A stretch of 64,000 nt of DNA from Lichenibacterium dinghuense (GCF_021730615.1 NZ_JAJLMN010000001.1:1426501-1490500), one strand, 5' to 3'; shown: positions 35,304-44,561, counted from the first letter of the stretch. Notes: a model not told the origin generated them from the letters alone. Numbers and translations are program-made.

Positions 35304-36038
35304 ATGCCAACCGCCCTCGCGCTCTCCCCCCACCTCGACGACGCCGCCTTCTCCTGCGGCGGCACCCTCGCCCGCCTCGCCGCGTCCGGCTGGCGCGTGG
35401 TCGTGGCGACGCTGTTCACCGCTTCCGTGCCGGACCCGAGCGGCTTCGCCCTCGCCTGCCAGCTCGACAAGGGGCTCGGCCCGGAGGTCGACTACATGGC
35501 GCTGCGCCGGGACGAGGACGCGGCGGCGATGCGGGCGCTCGGCGCCGAGCCGGCGTGGATGCAGTTCCGCGAGGCCCCGCACCGCGGCTACGACAGCGCG
35601 CCGGCGCTGTTCGCGGGCGTGCGGGACGAGGACGGGATCGTCGACGACCTCGCGCCGGCGCTCTCCGCCCTGCTCGCCGAGCACCGCCCCGACCTCGTGC
35701 TCGCCCCCCAGTGCATCGGCGGCCACGCCGACCACGTCCAGGCGGTGCGGGCCTTCGACCGCGCGGGCTGGGCCGGCCCGACCCTGTGGTGGCGCGACTT
35801 CCCCTACGTGGTCCGCGACGCGAGCCCGCGCGAGCCTCTGCGCGAGCGGATGGCGACGCTGCCCGAGAGAGAGGTCGCGCTTTCGCCCTCCGAGGCGGAG
35901 GCGAAGCGGCAGGCCTGCCTCGCCTATGTGAGCCAGCTCGGCTTCCAGTTCGGCGGCGCGGAGGGGCTGGAGCGGCGGCTCGCGGCCGCGGGCGGGGCGG
36001 AATGCTTCCGCGTCACTGGAAACGTGGCCGGATTCTAG
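35304..36038 (+). CDS. PIG-L family deacetylase (MshB/LmbE-like)
   Basis: Zinc-dependent de-N-acetylase family, 244 residues. Metal-binding residues are in ALALSPHLDDAAFSCGGTLA (His-x-Asp-Asp) and IGGHADHVQAVRAF (His-x2-His). MshB and BshB of mycothiol and bacillithiol synthesis, and GPI PIG-L, belong here; all remove the acetyl group from a GlcNAc-containing intermediate. The ATG at 35304 starts directly at the domain. It lies downstream of the GT4 gene, separated only by a REP-like element, and is bracketed by a second such element, so it probably belongs to the same pathway although it may be transcribed separately. Confidence 0.88.
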   Translation: MPTALALSPHLDDAAFSCGGTLARLAASGWRVVVATLFTASVPDPSGFALACQLDKGLGPEVDYMALRRDEDAAAMRALGAEPAWMQFREAPHRGYDSAPALFAGVRDEDGIVDDLAPALSALLAEHRPDLVLAPQCIGGHADHVQAVRAFDRAGWAGPTLWWRDFPYVVRDASPREPLRERMATLPEREVALSPSEAEAKRQACLAYVSQLGFQFGGAEGLERRLAAAGGAECFRVTGNVAGF

Positions 36039-36055
36039 CGGGCGTCCTTCCGGCC

Positions 36056-36164
36056 TCGCGAGCGCAGCGAAGCGATCCAGCACACGCTGTCAGGCCGGGA
36101 TGCGCGAGCAGGACCGGCCCGCGCGACGGCTCACCGCGGCTGGATCGCGTCGCTGCGCTCGCGA
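36056..36164. repeat. Second REP-like inverted repeat
   Basis: Left arm 36056-36080 and right arm 36140-36164 are 25-base reverse complements with one mismatch, separated by 59 bases. The core (CTGGATCGC..TCGCTGCGCTCGCGA) differs from the element at 35138 and resembles another intergenic repeat common in alphaproteobacteria. It lies between the PIG-L gene and the convergent DUF2244 gene. Confidence 0.75.
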
Positions 36165-36179
36165 TGACGGGGCGGACTT

Positions 36180-36680
36180 TCAATGCTCATACCGATACCC
36201 CCGCCGCGCCTCCGCCAGCGCGCGCCCGAGGTCGTCGGAGAAGCGCTCCTTGGCGTCGGGGCCGAGGAATCCCGCCACCTCCACCCGGTTCGCCCGCGCC
36301 ACGAGGTCGAGCCGCTGGGTGCCGAACTCGGCGTGCTCCTGCCGCTCCAGCCGCACCCAGGACGGGTTGAAGCGCCACTCGGCGCGGGCGCCCTTCGCGC
36401 TGACCTTGGCGAGCGTGAGCTGCAGGAAGGTCACGCGCACGTCCTCGTAGGCACGGGCCGAGCGGAAGCTCGCGCGGAAGGCCACGTAGACCGCCAGCAC
36501 GTCGAGCCCCATGAAGCCCGCCACCGGCCAGGCGCCCATGATCACGAAGGGCAGCGTCGAGGCGAAGCTGATCGCCGCGATGCCGAGCAGCAGGAACCGG
36601 AACTGGCGCGGCGTGAGCGAGCGGTGCGGGCGCAGGCGCGTCGCGAACAGGACCGGCTCGGCGGGGTCGGCTTCGGACAT
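36180..36680 (-). CDS. DUF2244 membrane protein
   Basis: Unknown function; DUF2244 proteins are small inner-membrane proteins of alphaproteobacteria. The 166-residue product has LRPHRSLTPRQFRFLLLGIA, two adjacent membrane helices (about residues 30-75, including FVIMGAWPVAGFMGLDVLAV), then WRFNPSWVRLERQE and the closing VEVAGFLGPDAKERFSDDLG. The ATG at 36680 has GGGAGG 4 bases upstream. It is divergent from nth, 48 bases away, a pairing seen in other Hyphomicrobiales. Confidence 0.85.
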   Translation of the reverse strand: MSEADPAEPVLFATRLRPHRSLTPRQFRFLLLGIAAISFASTLPFVIMGAWPVAGFMGLDVLAVYVAFRASFRSARAYEDVRVTFLQLTLAKVSAKGARAEWRFNPSWVRLERQEHAEFGTQRLDLVARANRVEVAGFLGPDAKERFSDDLGRALAEARRGYRYEH

Positions 36681-36728
36681 GCGGCCTCCCATGCTACGGA
36701 ACCCTCGTCACCGCGATATAGGACCCGC

Positions 36729-37475
36729 ATGGCCCGGAAAAAGCCATCCTCCCCCGGCGCCGCACCCTCGGTCGCGGCCGCCCCGGACATCGGCGCGCCG
36801 GGCGGGCAGCGGCCCGTCGCCGCGGCCGTTCTGGACGACGCGCACGAGGCCGGGCGGGTCGGCGCCATCTTCGCCCGGCTGCGCGCTGCCAACCCCGAGC
36901 CGAAGACCGAGCTCGCCTATTCCAGCCCCTTCACGCTGCTGGTCGCCGTGGTGCTGTCCGCGCAGGCGACGGACGTGTCGGTCAACAAGGCCACGGGGCC
37001 GCTCTTCGCCGTCGCGGACACGCCGGAGGCCATCCTGGCGCTCGGCGAGGAGCGGCTGCGCGACTTCGTGAAGACGATCGGCCTCTACAACTCCAAGGCC
37101 AAGAACGTCATGGCGCTCTGCGGGCTTCTGGTCGAGCGGCACGGCGGCGCGGTGCCGCGCGACCGCGCCCTGCTCGAAGCCCTGCCCGGCGTCGGCCGCA
37201 AGACCGCCAACGTGGTGCTGAACACGATCTGGGGCGACCCCGTCATCGCGGTCGACACACACGTGTTCCGCGTGTCGAACCGTCTCGCCATCGCGCCCGG
37301 CGCCACGCCGCTGGCGGTCGAGCTCGGGCTGGAGAAGGCCATCCCGGCCGAGTTCATGCGCGACGCGCACCACTGGATGATCCTGCACGGCCGCTACACC
37401 TGCGTGGCCCGCAGGCCGCTCTGCGCAGCCTGCCCGGTGTCGGACCTGTGCCCCTGGCCGGAGAAGTCGGCCTGA
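36729..37475 (+). CDS. nth: Endonuclease III
   Basis: Base-excision-repair glycosylase/AP lyase for oxidised pyrimidines. The 248-residue product has an extended N-terminus (first 35 residues Ala/Pro-rich), then LLVAVVLSAQATDVSVNKAT, the helix-hairpin-helix with catalytic Lys (EALPGVGRKTANVVLNTIWG), VDTHVFRVSNRL with the catalytic Asp, and the 4Fe-4S cysteines in the C-x6-C-x2-C-x5-C pattern (CVARRPLCAACPVSDLC). The closing residues and length are normal. Confidence 0.96.
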   Translation: MARKKPSSPGAAPSVAAAPDIGAPGGQRPVAAAVLDDAHEAGRVGAIFARLRAANPEPKTELAYSSPFTLLVAVVLSAQATDVSVNKATGPLFAVADTPEAILALGEERLRDFVKTIGLYNSKAKNVMALCGLLVERHGGAVPRDRALLEALPGVGRKTANVVLNTIWGDPVIAVDTHVFRVSNRLAIAPGATPLAVELGLEKAIPAEFMRDAHHWMILHGRYTCVARRPLCAACPVSDLCPWPEKSA

Positions 37476-37491
37476 CGGGACGCGGGGGCGC

Positions 37492-38181
37492 TCAGCGCAT
37501 CGTGTCCAGGTTCTCGTGGGACTCCACGTAGCTGCGCAGCCGCAACCCTTCGGCCTCCGTGTCGCGCACCGCACGGCGGCCGGGCGAACGGGACGCTTCC
37601 CCGGCCGCGAAGGCGGGGCCGACGGCGCCGGCGGGCTCCACCGCGGCCCGCACGTCCTCGGCCGACAGGGAGCCGGAGCCGGCGGCGCCGGGCGAAGCCG
37701 CGTCCGAGCCGAAGGCCGGCCCGACCGCGCCCGCCGGCTCGACCGCGGTGCGGACCTCGCCCTCGGACAGCGCCCGCAGGTCCGCCGCGGCGCGGGCCGG
37801 GTCCCAGCCTTCCAGCTCCCAGTCGGCCTGCCGCGCGTCCATGTCGACGGCGCCCTCGCGGTCGAGCACTTCGATCACGCGGGCCCCGTCGCCGGCCCCG
37901 GTGTCGACGGACACCAGGAAGCCGCCGCGGCGCAGCCCCTCGCCGTAGGCGTGGTGGTCCTCGTCGGCCATGAACAGCTCGCGCACGGCGGCGAGGAAGC
38001 CCTTCTCGGACGAGGGCTCCACGGGGTCGGTCTTCAGGCCCGGCCCTCCCTCCAGCAGGGTGATCCGTCCACGGTCGACGCCCGCCGCGATGAGGTCGTC
38101 GACGGCCGCCTGGGCCTGTGACCGCTCGTCGAAGAAGGCCGTCACGGCGCGGCGCGCCGTCCCTGATCCGCCCATCGCCAT
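37492..38181 (-). CDS. General-stress-type protein with duplicated C-terminal motif
   Basis: A 229-residue protein. The N-terminal domain (TARRAVTAFFDERSQAQAAV, DDLIAAGVDRGRITLLEG, then GFLAAVRELFMADEDHHAYG and GGFLVSVDTG) resembles the YflT/general-stress-protein 17M-like domain, usually a stress-induced protein of unknown action. The second half is unusual: a 12-residue unit AVEPAGAVGPAF occurs twice, each preceded by an acidic stretch and VR. The role of this repeat is unknown. GGGAGGGG upstream supports the ATG at 38181. Confidence 0.7.
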   Translation of the reverse strand: MAMGGSGTARRAVTAFFDERSQAQAAVDDLIAAGVDRGRITLLEGGPGLKTDPVEPSSEKGFLAAVRELFMADEDHHAYGEGLRRGGFLVSVDTGAGDGARVIEVLDREGAVDMDARQADWELEGWDPARAAADLRALSEGEVRTAVEPAGAVGPAFGSDAASPGAAGSGSLSAEDVRAAVEPAGAVGPAFAAGEASRSPGRRAVRDTEAEGLRLRSYVESHENLDTMR

Positions 38182-38783
38182 CGTGTCCCCTCCCAGCGTG
38201 ATCCCGCGCCGCTTCGGGCGCACCGGCCAACGGCCCCGGCGGGGGGCGGGTTGCCGCCGAGGCCCGCCGTGACGGCCGATCACGGTTTCGTGATCGAAAT
38301 TTTCGCCCGGCGGCCGGCCGGCAGCATCGCCTTTCCCGACGCGACAGCCCTCGACCGCCGATCCCTCGGCGACGCGTCCTGGGACGGCGCAGTGGACCGC
38401 CACGGCGTGCAAGTCCTCGTGCCGCCGCGACAGGGACGGGCGCGCGGGCCGCGAAGATCTCGCGTTCCAGGCCGCGTGCGACGCGACATGACGGATGTTC
38501 AAAGTCCTCCCAACGCTGGAACGCTCAGTTTTCGAAGCGCAATTCCCCAAGGCTTTGATTCAGATACCTGAATTCCATCGCGCCGCATTTGACCCAATCG
38601 GCCCGGTTTCAATGCGAAATGATCGAGTTTATCGTGGCTCAAATCACCATCTTGATCTGAATTCAGTATGTATCGAAATGGAATTTACTCGCATTTTTGC
38701 GACGAACTCTCATTTATAAGCGGCTCGTCTTCTCTTCATTCATCGAAAGACCTCCTCCGAGGTCGATCCAAGTGGAGCATGAG
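38182..38783. other. Long upstream region of the surface protein gene, partly AT-rich
   Basis: No convincing gene. The right part (about 38490-38775) is much richer in A+T than anything else in the window. It holds a perfect 8-bp hairpin palindrome at 38277-38296, an ATTCAG-ATAC-CTGAAT inverted repeat at 38558-38573 and a CTGAATTCAG palindrome at 38657-38666. The shared TTCAG/CTGAA half-sites may bind a regulator of the downstream gene. The composition suggests a transferred or strongly regulated promoter region. Confidence 0.5.
38277..38296. promoter_or_regulatory. Perfect palindrome CGATCACG-GTTT-CGTGATCG
   Basis: An 8-bp inverted repeat with a four-base centre, about 95 bases upstream of the stress-type gene and about 490 upstream of the surface protein gene. 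It could be an operator or a weak terminator (AAATTTT follows on the plus strand). Confidence 0.4.
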
Positions 38784-41700
38784 ATGGCACTCGACATTTC
38801 GAAGACCCTGGCCACCCTCGTGGGAGCGGCGAACGGTGTGCTCGGCGGGGTCGTCGACAATGCACCGGCGACGGATCCCTTGACGGTCGAGGCGGGGGTG
38901 ACGCTGAACGGCGCCGAGGTGCCGGCGGTCATCCCGGTAGGCACCGTGCTCAACGGCGTTCTGAGCGGCGCGGTGGGCAACGGCATCACGGCGAAGGTTC
39001 AGAACGCGACCGTGACGAACCTCGGCACGGTGCAGGGTGCGGGTGACACCGGCGTCGGCATCGCCCTCAACAACGGCGGCACCGTCACCAACACGCTCAA
39101 TGCCACCAATCCAGGCGAAGGGGCCGTCTCCGGCTTCCTGGCGGGCATCGCGGTCGGGGGCACCACGGCGGGCGCCGGTTCGGCGGTGAACAACACCGGC
39201 GCCGTCACGGCGACGGGCGAGAACGGCGTCGGCGTGGCGCTCGACACCGGCGCGCTGACCAACGGCGGCACCATTCTGGCGGCGAACGTCGGCGGCGTCG
39301 GCGTCACGATCGGCACGGGCAAAGTCGACAACGGCGCGAACTCGTCCATCAGCGGCGCCCAGGACGGCCTCGACGCCGCCGGGACCACGCTGATCACCAA
39401 CGCCGGCAACATCTTGGGCACGGGCGGCAACGGCGTCGCCCAGGCGGCGGGCAGCGTGGCCAATGCCGCGACCGGCGTGATCACCGGCGGGACGAACGGC
39501 GTCGCGATGACCGGTGGCGACCTCGCCAACGCGGAGGGCGGCACGATCAAGGGCGCCGCCGCGGGCGTGCTCAACACCGGCGCCGGCCTGCTCGACAACG
39601 CCGGCCAGATCCTGGCCACGACGGGGGACGGCGTGTCCACCGCGGCCGGCACGCTCACCAACGGCGCGACCGGCACGATCACCGGCGCGCAGAACGGCAT
39701 CGTCGGCGACGGCGCGGCCACGATCGACAACCTCGGCCAGGTGACGGGTCAGGCCGCCAGCGGCGTCGCCATGACGGGCGGGGCGCTCACCAACGAGGCC
39801 GGGGCGGCCATCAACGGCGCGACCGCCGGCGTCGCGATGACGGGTGGCGACCTCACCAACGCGGCTGACGGCGCGATCACGGGCGCCGCCGCGGGCGTGC
39901 TCAACACCGGCGCCGGCGTGCTCGACAACGCCGGCCAGATCCTGGCCACGACGGGGGACGGCGTGTCCACGGCGGCCGGCACGCTCACCAACGAGGCGAC
40001 CGGAACGATCACCGGCGCGCAGAACGGCATCGTCGGCGACGGCACGGCCGCGATCGACAACCTCGGCCAGGTGACGGGCCAGGCCGCCAGCGGCATCGCC
40101 ATGACGGGCGGGACGCTCACCAACGAGGCCGGGGCGGCCATCAAGGGCGCGACCGCCGGCGTCGCCATGGCGGCGGACGGCGTCGCCGACACCCTGACCA
40201 ACGCCGGCTCCATCGCGGGGACGGGCGCCGGCGCGATCGGCGTGGACCTGGCCGACGGCGGGACGCTGACCAACTCGGGCACGATCACCGGCACGGTCGG
40301 CTTGGACGGCGCGCCCGCGCTCGCGATCAGGCTGGGCGCTGGCGGCAGCCGGCTCGTGCTCGATCCCACCGCGGTCCTGAACGGCGGCGTGCAGGCGTTG
40401 GGCGACGGCAACACGCTGGAGATCGCGGCGGGCGACGGCACCACGGCGATCAAGGACATCGGCCAGACGATCACCGGCTTCACCAACACCGTGCTCGACA
40501 ACGGAGCGGTGGCCGACGTGCTCGGGGCCGTGACGACGCCCGGCACGGTGAAGGTCGGTGACGGCGCCTCGCTCACCCTCGGCGGCCCCGTGGCGGCCGG
40601 CGTCGCGGTGGACCTCGGCGGCACGGGAGCCAAGCTCACGCTCGGCGACCCCGCGGGTTTCGCCGGAACGATCACCAACCTGGGCCCCGACGACATCCTC
40701 GACCTCGGCGTCCTGGGCACGGACGCGACGGTCGCCTACGATCCGACCAAAGGGGCGATCACGGTTTCGGTCGGCGGCGTAATCAGCGACCTGATCCCGG
40801 TCCAATTGGCGGCCGGCCTCGATCCGCTCAACCTCGGCCTGACGCTGGGCGGCGACGGGGCGGGCGGGACCACCGTGACGATCGGCACGGGCACCGGCAC
40901 CAACCCAGGCACGGGCACCGGCACCGGCACCAACCCGGGCACGGGCACCGGCACCAACCCGGGCACGGGCACCGGCATCGACCCGGGCACCGGCACCGGC
41001 ACCAACCCGGGCACCGGCACCGGCACCAACCCGGGCACTGGAACCGGCATCGACCCGGGCACCGGCACTGGCACCAACCCGGGCACCGGCACCGGCATCG
41101 ACCCGGGCACCGGAACCGGCACCAATCCCGGCACGGGCACCGGTGGCACGGGGTCGACGGTGACGACCGGATCGGGCGGCAGCACGATCACAACGACCTC
41201 GCCGCTCGGCACCACCACGACGCAGGTCCTGCCGCCGGGCAGCACCATCGCCCAGGGCAGCGGCGCGACGGCGGGCGACGTGATCTCGATCGACCCCGGC
41301 GCGATCTTCCAGGGGCGCGGCGACTTCACCATCAGCGGGCACGTCGGGGCGACGTCCGGCGTCAAGAGCGTGACCCTCTCCGCCGTGATCGACGGGGCCG
41401 ACACCCCCACCGTGCTCGGCACCGCCACGGTGGGGGCGGACGGCACCTACACCTTCCTCGACCATGTCGGCCGCCACCTGCAGGGCTTCATCACCGCCAC
41501 GCAGACGGACAACAACGGCAACACGCTCTCCGTGCAGAGCCCCTACTCCCTGCAGGCCGGCCTCCGCACTCCGGGCGGGTTCGTGACCGACCAGGACTTG
41601 TACTCGGCGGACGGCAACACCTTCGTGTCGCGGACGCAGTACAGGCCGGGTGGCACGAGCAGGGTCAACATCCAGGACTCCGGACAGACCTTCACGGCCG

Positions 41701-41990
41701 ACTATTACACCACGTTCAACAACGGCGGCGCGCCCGACAACACATTCGTCTTCAACCCCGGCAGTGGAGCGAGCACGATCAACCTGTTCCGCGCCGACGG
41801 CGCCGACCACGACACGATCAGCCTGCCCTCGTCCGACTTCCAGGACCTCGCCTCGGTGATCGCCAACACGACGAACGTCCGCGGCGGGGCCGTGATCACC
41901 GACCCCAACACCGGCGACACGATCAAGCTGACCGGCGTGTCGAAGGCGGAGCTGAAGGCCAACCCGTCGGACTTCGCCTTCCACGCCTGA
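38784..41990 (+). CDS. Large repetitive surface/secreted beta-helix-type protein
   Basis: A 1,068-residue protein of adhesin-like composition (Gly, Thr, Asn, Ala, Val), without a Sec signal peptide. Residues about 25-600 are short glycine-rich repeats such as [20 protein letters not shown] and [16 protein letters not shown], which suggest a right-handed beta-helix; a 110-residue unit is present in two near-identical copies. Residues about 701-788 are an 8-residue repeat ([16 protein letters not shown]). The C-terminal 270 residues include an Ig-like section ([20 protein letters not shown]) and a final section with [20 protein letters not shown]. The lack of a signal and the Gly/Asp-rich C-terminus suggest type I secretion, but no ABC exporter is adjacent. 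GGAG upstream supports the ATG. Confidence 0.75.
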   Translation: MALDISKTLATLVGAANGVLGGVVDNAPATDPLTVEAGVTLNGAEVPAVIPVGTVLNGVLSGAVGNGITAKVQNATVTNLGTVQGAGDTGVGIALNNGGTVTNTLNATNPGEGAVSGFLAGIAVGGTTAGAGSAVNNTGAVTATGENGVGVALDTGALTNGGTILAANVGGVGVTIGTGKVDNGANSSISGAQDGLDAAGTTLITNAGNILGTGGNGVAQAAGSVANAATGVITGGTNGVAMTGGDLANAEGGTIKGAAAGVLNTGAGLLDNAGQILATTGDGVSTAAGTLTNGATGTITGAQNGIVGDGAATIDNLGQVTGQAASGVAMTGGALTNEAGAAINGATAGVAMTGGDLTNAADGAITGAAAGVLNTGAGVLDNAGQILATTGDGVSTAAGTLTNEATGTITGAQNGIVGDGTAAIDNLGQVTGQAASGIAMTGGTLTNEAGAAIKGATAGVAMAADGVADTLTNAGSIAGTGAGAIGVDLADGGTLTNSGTITGTVGLDGAPALAIRLGAGGSRLVLDPTAVLNGGVQALGDGNTLEIAAGDGTTAIKDIGQTITGFTNTVLDNGAVADVLGAVTTPGTVKVGDGASLTLGGPVAAGVAVDLGGTGAKLTLGDPAGFAGTITNLGPDDILDLGVLGTDATVAYDPTKGAITVSVGGVISDLIPVQLAAGLDPLNLGLTLGGDGAGGTTVTIGTGTGTNPGTGTGTGTNPGTGTGTNPGTGTGIDPGTGTGTNPGTGTGTNPGTGTGIDPGTGTGTNPGTGTGIDPGTGTGTNPGTGTGGTGSTVTTGSGGSTITTTSPLGTTTTQVLPPGSTIAQGSGATAGDVISIDPGAIFQGRGDFTISGHVGATSGVKSVTLSAVIDGADTPTVLGTATVGADGTYTFLDHVGRHLQGFITATQTDNNGNTLSVQSPYSLQAGLRTPGGFVTDQDLYSADGNTFVSRTQYRPGGTSRVNIQDSGQTFTADYYTTFNNGGAPDNTFVFNPGSGASTINLFRADGADHDTISLPSSDFQDLASVIANTTNVRGGAVITDPNTGDTIKLTGVSKAELKANPSDFAFHA
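39501..40160 (+). repeat. Tandem duplication of a 330-bp unit inside the surface protein gene
   Basis: Copies 39501-39830 and 39831-40160 are nearly identical in DNA and encode two 110-residue units beginning VAMTGGDL. A third partial start of the unit follows at 40161. The high identity points to recent duplication. Confidence 0.85.
40884..41148 (+). repeat. 24-bp tandem repeat tract (about ten units) inside the surface protein gene
   Basis: Units encode TNPGTGTG or IDPGTGTG; the first unit is 6 bases longer. The tract is in frame and likely to change length by slippage, acting as a flexible stalk or linker. Confidence 0.85.
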
Positions 41991-42003
41991 TGCACGCGCC
42001 ATG

Positions 42004-42044
42004 AGAGGGCCGCCCGGCGACGCCGGGCGGCCCCCTCTTCTTTT
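42004..42044 (+). terminator. Strong terminator after the surface protein gene
   Basis: A 12-bp perfect stem (GGGCCGCCCGGC / GCCGGGCGGCCC) with a three-base loop is followed by CCCTCTTCTTTTG. It begins about 14 bases after the stop codon. Confidence 0.85.
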
Positions 42045-42220
42045 GTCCGTCCCTCCGACCCGCTCACGGGGTCGCGCGTTCACCACGAGCGGCGCGGCGT
42101 CCGGCTTCGCGACGCGTCGTGGCTGGCGCATGGCACCAATTCTGATTTCGGCCGTTCTGAGACGATCGGACGGCGGAAGCTGAGCCATAGCGGGCGCTCG
42201 GCCGTCACCAGGGACGCGAC

Positions 42221-44401
42221 ATGAATCAGATGGTCAACTTCAGGCAGACGCTCGAAGGCTCCCCCCACCCGCGCGGGGTGCTGTGGGACGGCCGGGGCAC
42301 CAATGTCACGCTCTTCTCCGCCCACGCCACCAAGGTCGAGCTGTGCCTGTTCGACTCGTCGGGACAGAAGGAGACGGACCGGATCGAGCTGCCGGAATAC
42401 ACCGACCAGGTGTTCCACGGCTATTTCCGGGACGTGAAGCCCGGCCAGCTCTACGGCTTCCGCGTGCACGGCCCCTACGAGCCGCTGAACGGCCACCGCT
42501 TCAACCCCAACAAGCTGCTGCTCGACCCCTACGCCCGCACCCACTTCGGCGAGCTGCAGTGGAATCCCGCCGTCTTCGGCTACCAGATGGAGACCGGCGA
42601 CGACCTGACCTTCGACGAGCGCGACTCCGCCCCCTTCATGCCGAAATGCGTGGTGGCGGACATGCACAAGCCTCACCTGCCGGAAGGCCGCAAGCCCAAG
42701 CACTTCTGGTCGAACAGCCTGTTCTACGAGGCCCACGTCCGCGGCCTCACCAAGCAGCACCCCGCCGTGCCCGAGAACCTGCGCGGCACCTACGCGGGCC
42801 TCGCCACGCCGGAGGTGCTCAAGCACATCAAGAGCCTCGGCGTCACCGCCGTCGAGCTGTTGCCGGTGCACACCTTCATCAACGACGACTTCCTGATCAA
42901 CCGCGGCCTGTCGAACTACTGGGGCTACAACTCCATCGGCTTCTTCGCGCCGCACCCGCTCTACGCCGCCGATCCGCTGAACGCCGTCCAGGAGTTCAAG
43001 GACATGGTGACCCGCTTCCACGAGGCGGGCCTCGAAGTCATCATGGACGTGGTCTACAACCACACAGCCGAGGGCAACGAGAAGGGCTCGACGCTGTCCT
43101 TCAAGGGCATCGACAACGCATCCTACTACCAGCTCATCCCGGACCAGCGCCGCTACTACATCAACGACACCGGCACGGGGAATACCTTCAACCTCCATCA
43201 CCCGCGCGTGATGCAGATGGTGCTGGATAGCCTGCGCTACTGGGTCCAGGAGATGAACGTCGACGGCTTCCGCTTCGACCTCGCCTGCACCCTCGCCCGC
43301 GGGCCGCAGGGCTTCGACCGCCACTCCGCCTTCCTGCAGAACTGCCTGTTCGACCCCGTGCTGGCCGGCGTGAAAATGATCGCCGAGCCGTGGGACATCG
43401 GGCCCGGCGGCTACCAGGTCGGCAACTTCCCGCCCGGCTGGGCCGAGTGGAACGACAAGTTCCGCGACGACGTGCGCGACTTCTGGCGCGGCGCGCAGCC
43501 GGTCGGCAACGTGATCTCACGCCTGTGCGCCTCCGAGGACACGTTCAACCACGAGGGGCGCCGCCCCTGGGCCTGCGTCAACCTCATCACGGCGCACGAC
43601 GGCTTCACGCTGAAGGACCTCGTCTCCTACAACGAGAAGCACAACGAGGCGAACGGCGAGGACAACCGGGACGGCAACTCCGACAACCGCTCCTGGAACT
43701 GCGGCGCCGAAGGCGAGACGAGCGACCCCAAGATTATCAAGCTGCGCAACAAGCAGATGCGCAACCTGATGTCGACGCTGATGCTCGCCCAGGGCACGCC
43801 GATGATCGTCGCCGGCGACGAGTTCGGCCGCACCCAGGGCGGCAACAACAACGCCTATTGCCAGGACAGCGAGATCGGCTGGGTCAACTGGGACCTGTCG
43901 GAGGACGGCAAGACGCTGCTCGACTTCACCCGCAGGCTCGGCGCCATCCGCCACAACTACCCGGTCCTGCGCCGCGCGCGCTTCTACACGGGCGCCTGGG
44001 ATCCCGTGCACGAGGTCAAGGACGTGACCTGGATGCGCTCGGACGGCTGCGAGGCCGAGGGGCACGACTGGACCGACCACACCATGAACTGCGTCGGCAT
44101 GCTCATGGACGGCCGCGCCCAGCTCAACGCCGTGCCGCAGGACGGCGACCACTCGACCCTGATGCTCATCGTCAACGCGGGGCGGGACGCCATCGCCTTC
44201 ACGATGCCGGAGAGCCGCGACGCCAAGAGCTGGACGCGGCTGATCGACACCGGGGACGCGGCGCGCGGCGAGCAGGAGTTCGCCGTCGGCGACACCTGCC
44301 CGGTTCCGGCGCGCGGCCTCGTGCTCGTGCGGCTCAACACCAACGAGGCGCCGCCGGTGCCCGACGCGAACGCGCCCGACAAGGACAAGGAAGGCGCCTG
44401 A
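42221..44401 (+). CDS. glgX: Glycogen debranching enzyme GlgX (isoamylase type)
   Basis: Hydrolyses alpha-1,6 branches of glycogen. The 726-residue product has an N-terminal CBM48 region (PHPRGVLWDGRGTNVTLFSA) and a GH13 barrel with VIMDVVYNHTAEGNEKGSTL, the nucleophile region NVDGFRFDLACTLAR, the acid/base Glu in GVKMIAEPWDIGPGGYQVGN and the transition-state Asp in VNLITAHDGFTLKDLVSYN. GDEFGRTQGGNNNAYCQDSE is typical of GlgX/TreX. It precedes treZ and treY, which act on the linear chains it frees. Confidence 0.95.
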   Translation: MNQMVNFRQTLEGSPHPRGVLWDGRGTNVTLFSAHATKVELCLFDSSGQKETDRIELPEYTDQVFHGYFRDVKPGQLYGFRVHGPYEPLNGHRFNPNKLLLDPYARTHFGELQWNPAVFGYQMETGDDLTFDERDSAPFMPKCVVADMHKPHLPEGRKPKHFWSNSLFYEAHVRGLTKQHPAVPENLRGTYAGLATPEVLKHIKSLGVTAVELLPVHTFINDDFLINRGLSNYWGYNSIGFFAPHPLYAADPLNAVQEFKDMVTRFHEAGLEVIMDVVYNHTAEGNEKGSTLSFKGIDNASYYQLIPDQRRYYINDTGTGNTFNLHHPRVMQMVLDSLRYWVQEMNVDGFRFDLACTLARGPQGFDRHSAFLQNCLFDPVLAGVKMIAEPWDIGPGGYQVGNFPPGWAEWNDKFRDDVRDFWRGAQPVGNVISRLCASEDTFNHEGRRPWACVNLITAHDGFTLKDLVSYNEKHNEANGEDNRDGNSDNRSWNCGAEGETSDPKIIKLRNKQMRNLMSTLMLAQGTPMIVAGDEFGRTQGGNNNAYCQDSEIGWVNWDLSEDGKTLLDFTRRLGAIRHNYPVLRRARFYTGAWDPVHEVKDVTWMRSDGCEAEGHDWTDHTMNCVGMLMDGRAQLNAVPQDGDHSTLMLIVNAGRDAIAFTMPESRDAKSWTRLIDTGDAARGEQEFAVGDTCPVPARGLVLVRLNTNEAPPVPDANAPDKDKEGA

Positions 44402-44426
44402 ACGGGGCCTGAACCCTGAGGCACGC

Positions 44427-44454
44427 GGTCGCGGCGGCATCGGCCGCCGCGACC
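44427..44454 (+). terminator. 12-bp perfect hairpin after glgX
   Basis: GGTCGCGGCGGC-ATCG-GCCGCCGCGACC. No U-tract follows (CCCACTTG), so it may attenuate or stabilise the message instead of ending it. Confidence 0.45.
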
Positions 44455-44561
44455 CCCACTTGATGGTCTGAATTCGATCAGGCGCGGACGGTCGATCCGC
44501 CGCCGCATCTCCGCTTTCGATCCGCGCGGTCGAGGGCCAACTCGACGTAAGGCCATCGACT

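Noticed and set aside
38251..38571. Small open frame before the surface protein gene
   Set aside because: No ribosome-binding site, no family pattern, and it runs from GC-rich into AT-rich DNA with no change in coding character.
40884..41148. Regular 24-bp repeats that at first look like a CRISPR array
   Set aside because: The repeats are contiguous, in frame with the surface protein and have no unique spacers.
38736..42188. A 1,150-codon open frame antisense to the repetitive surface protein
   Set aside because: It is Arg/His/Ala/Gly-rich with no domain and mirrors the glycine repeats of the real gene; a high-GC shadow frame.
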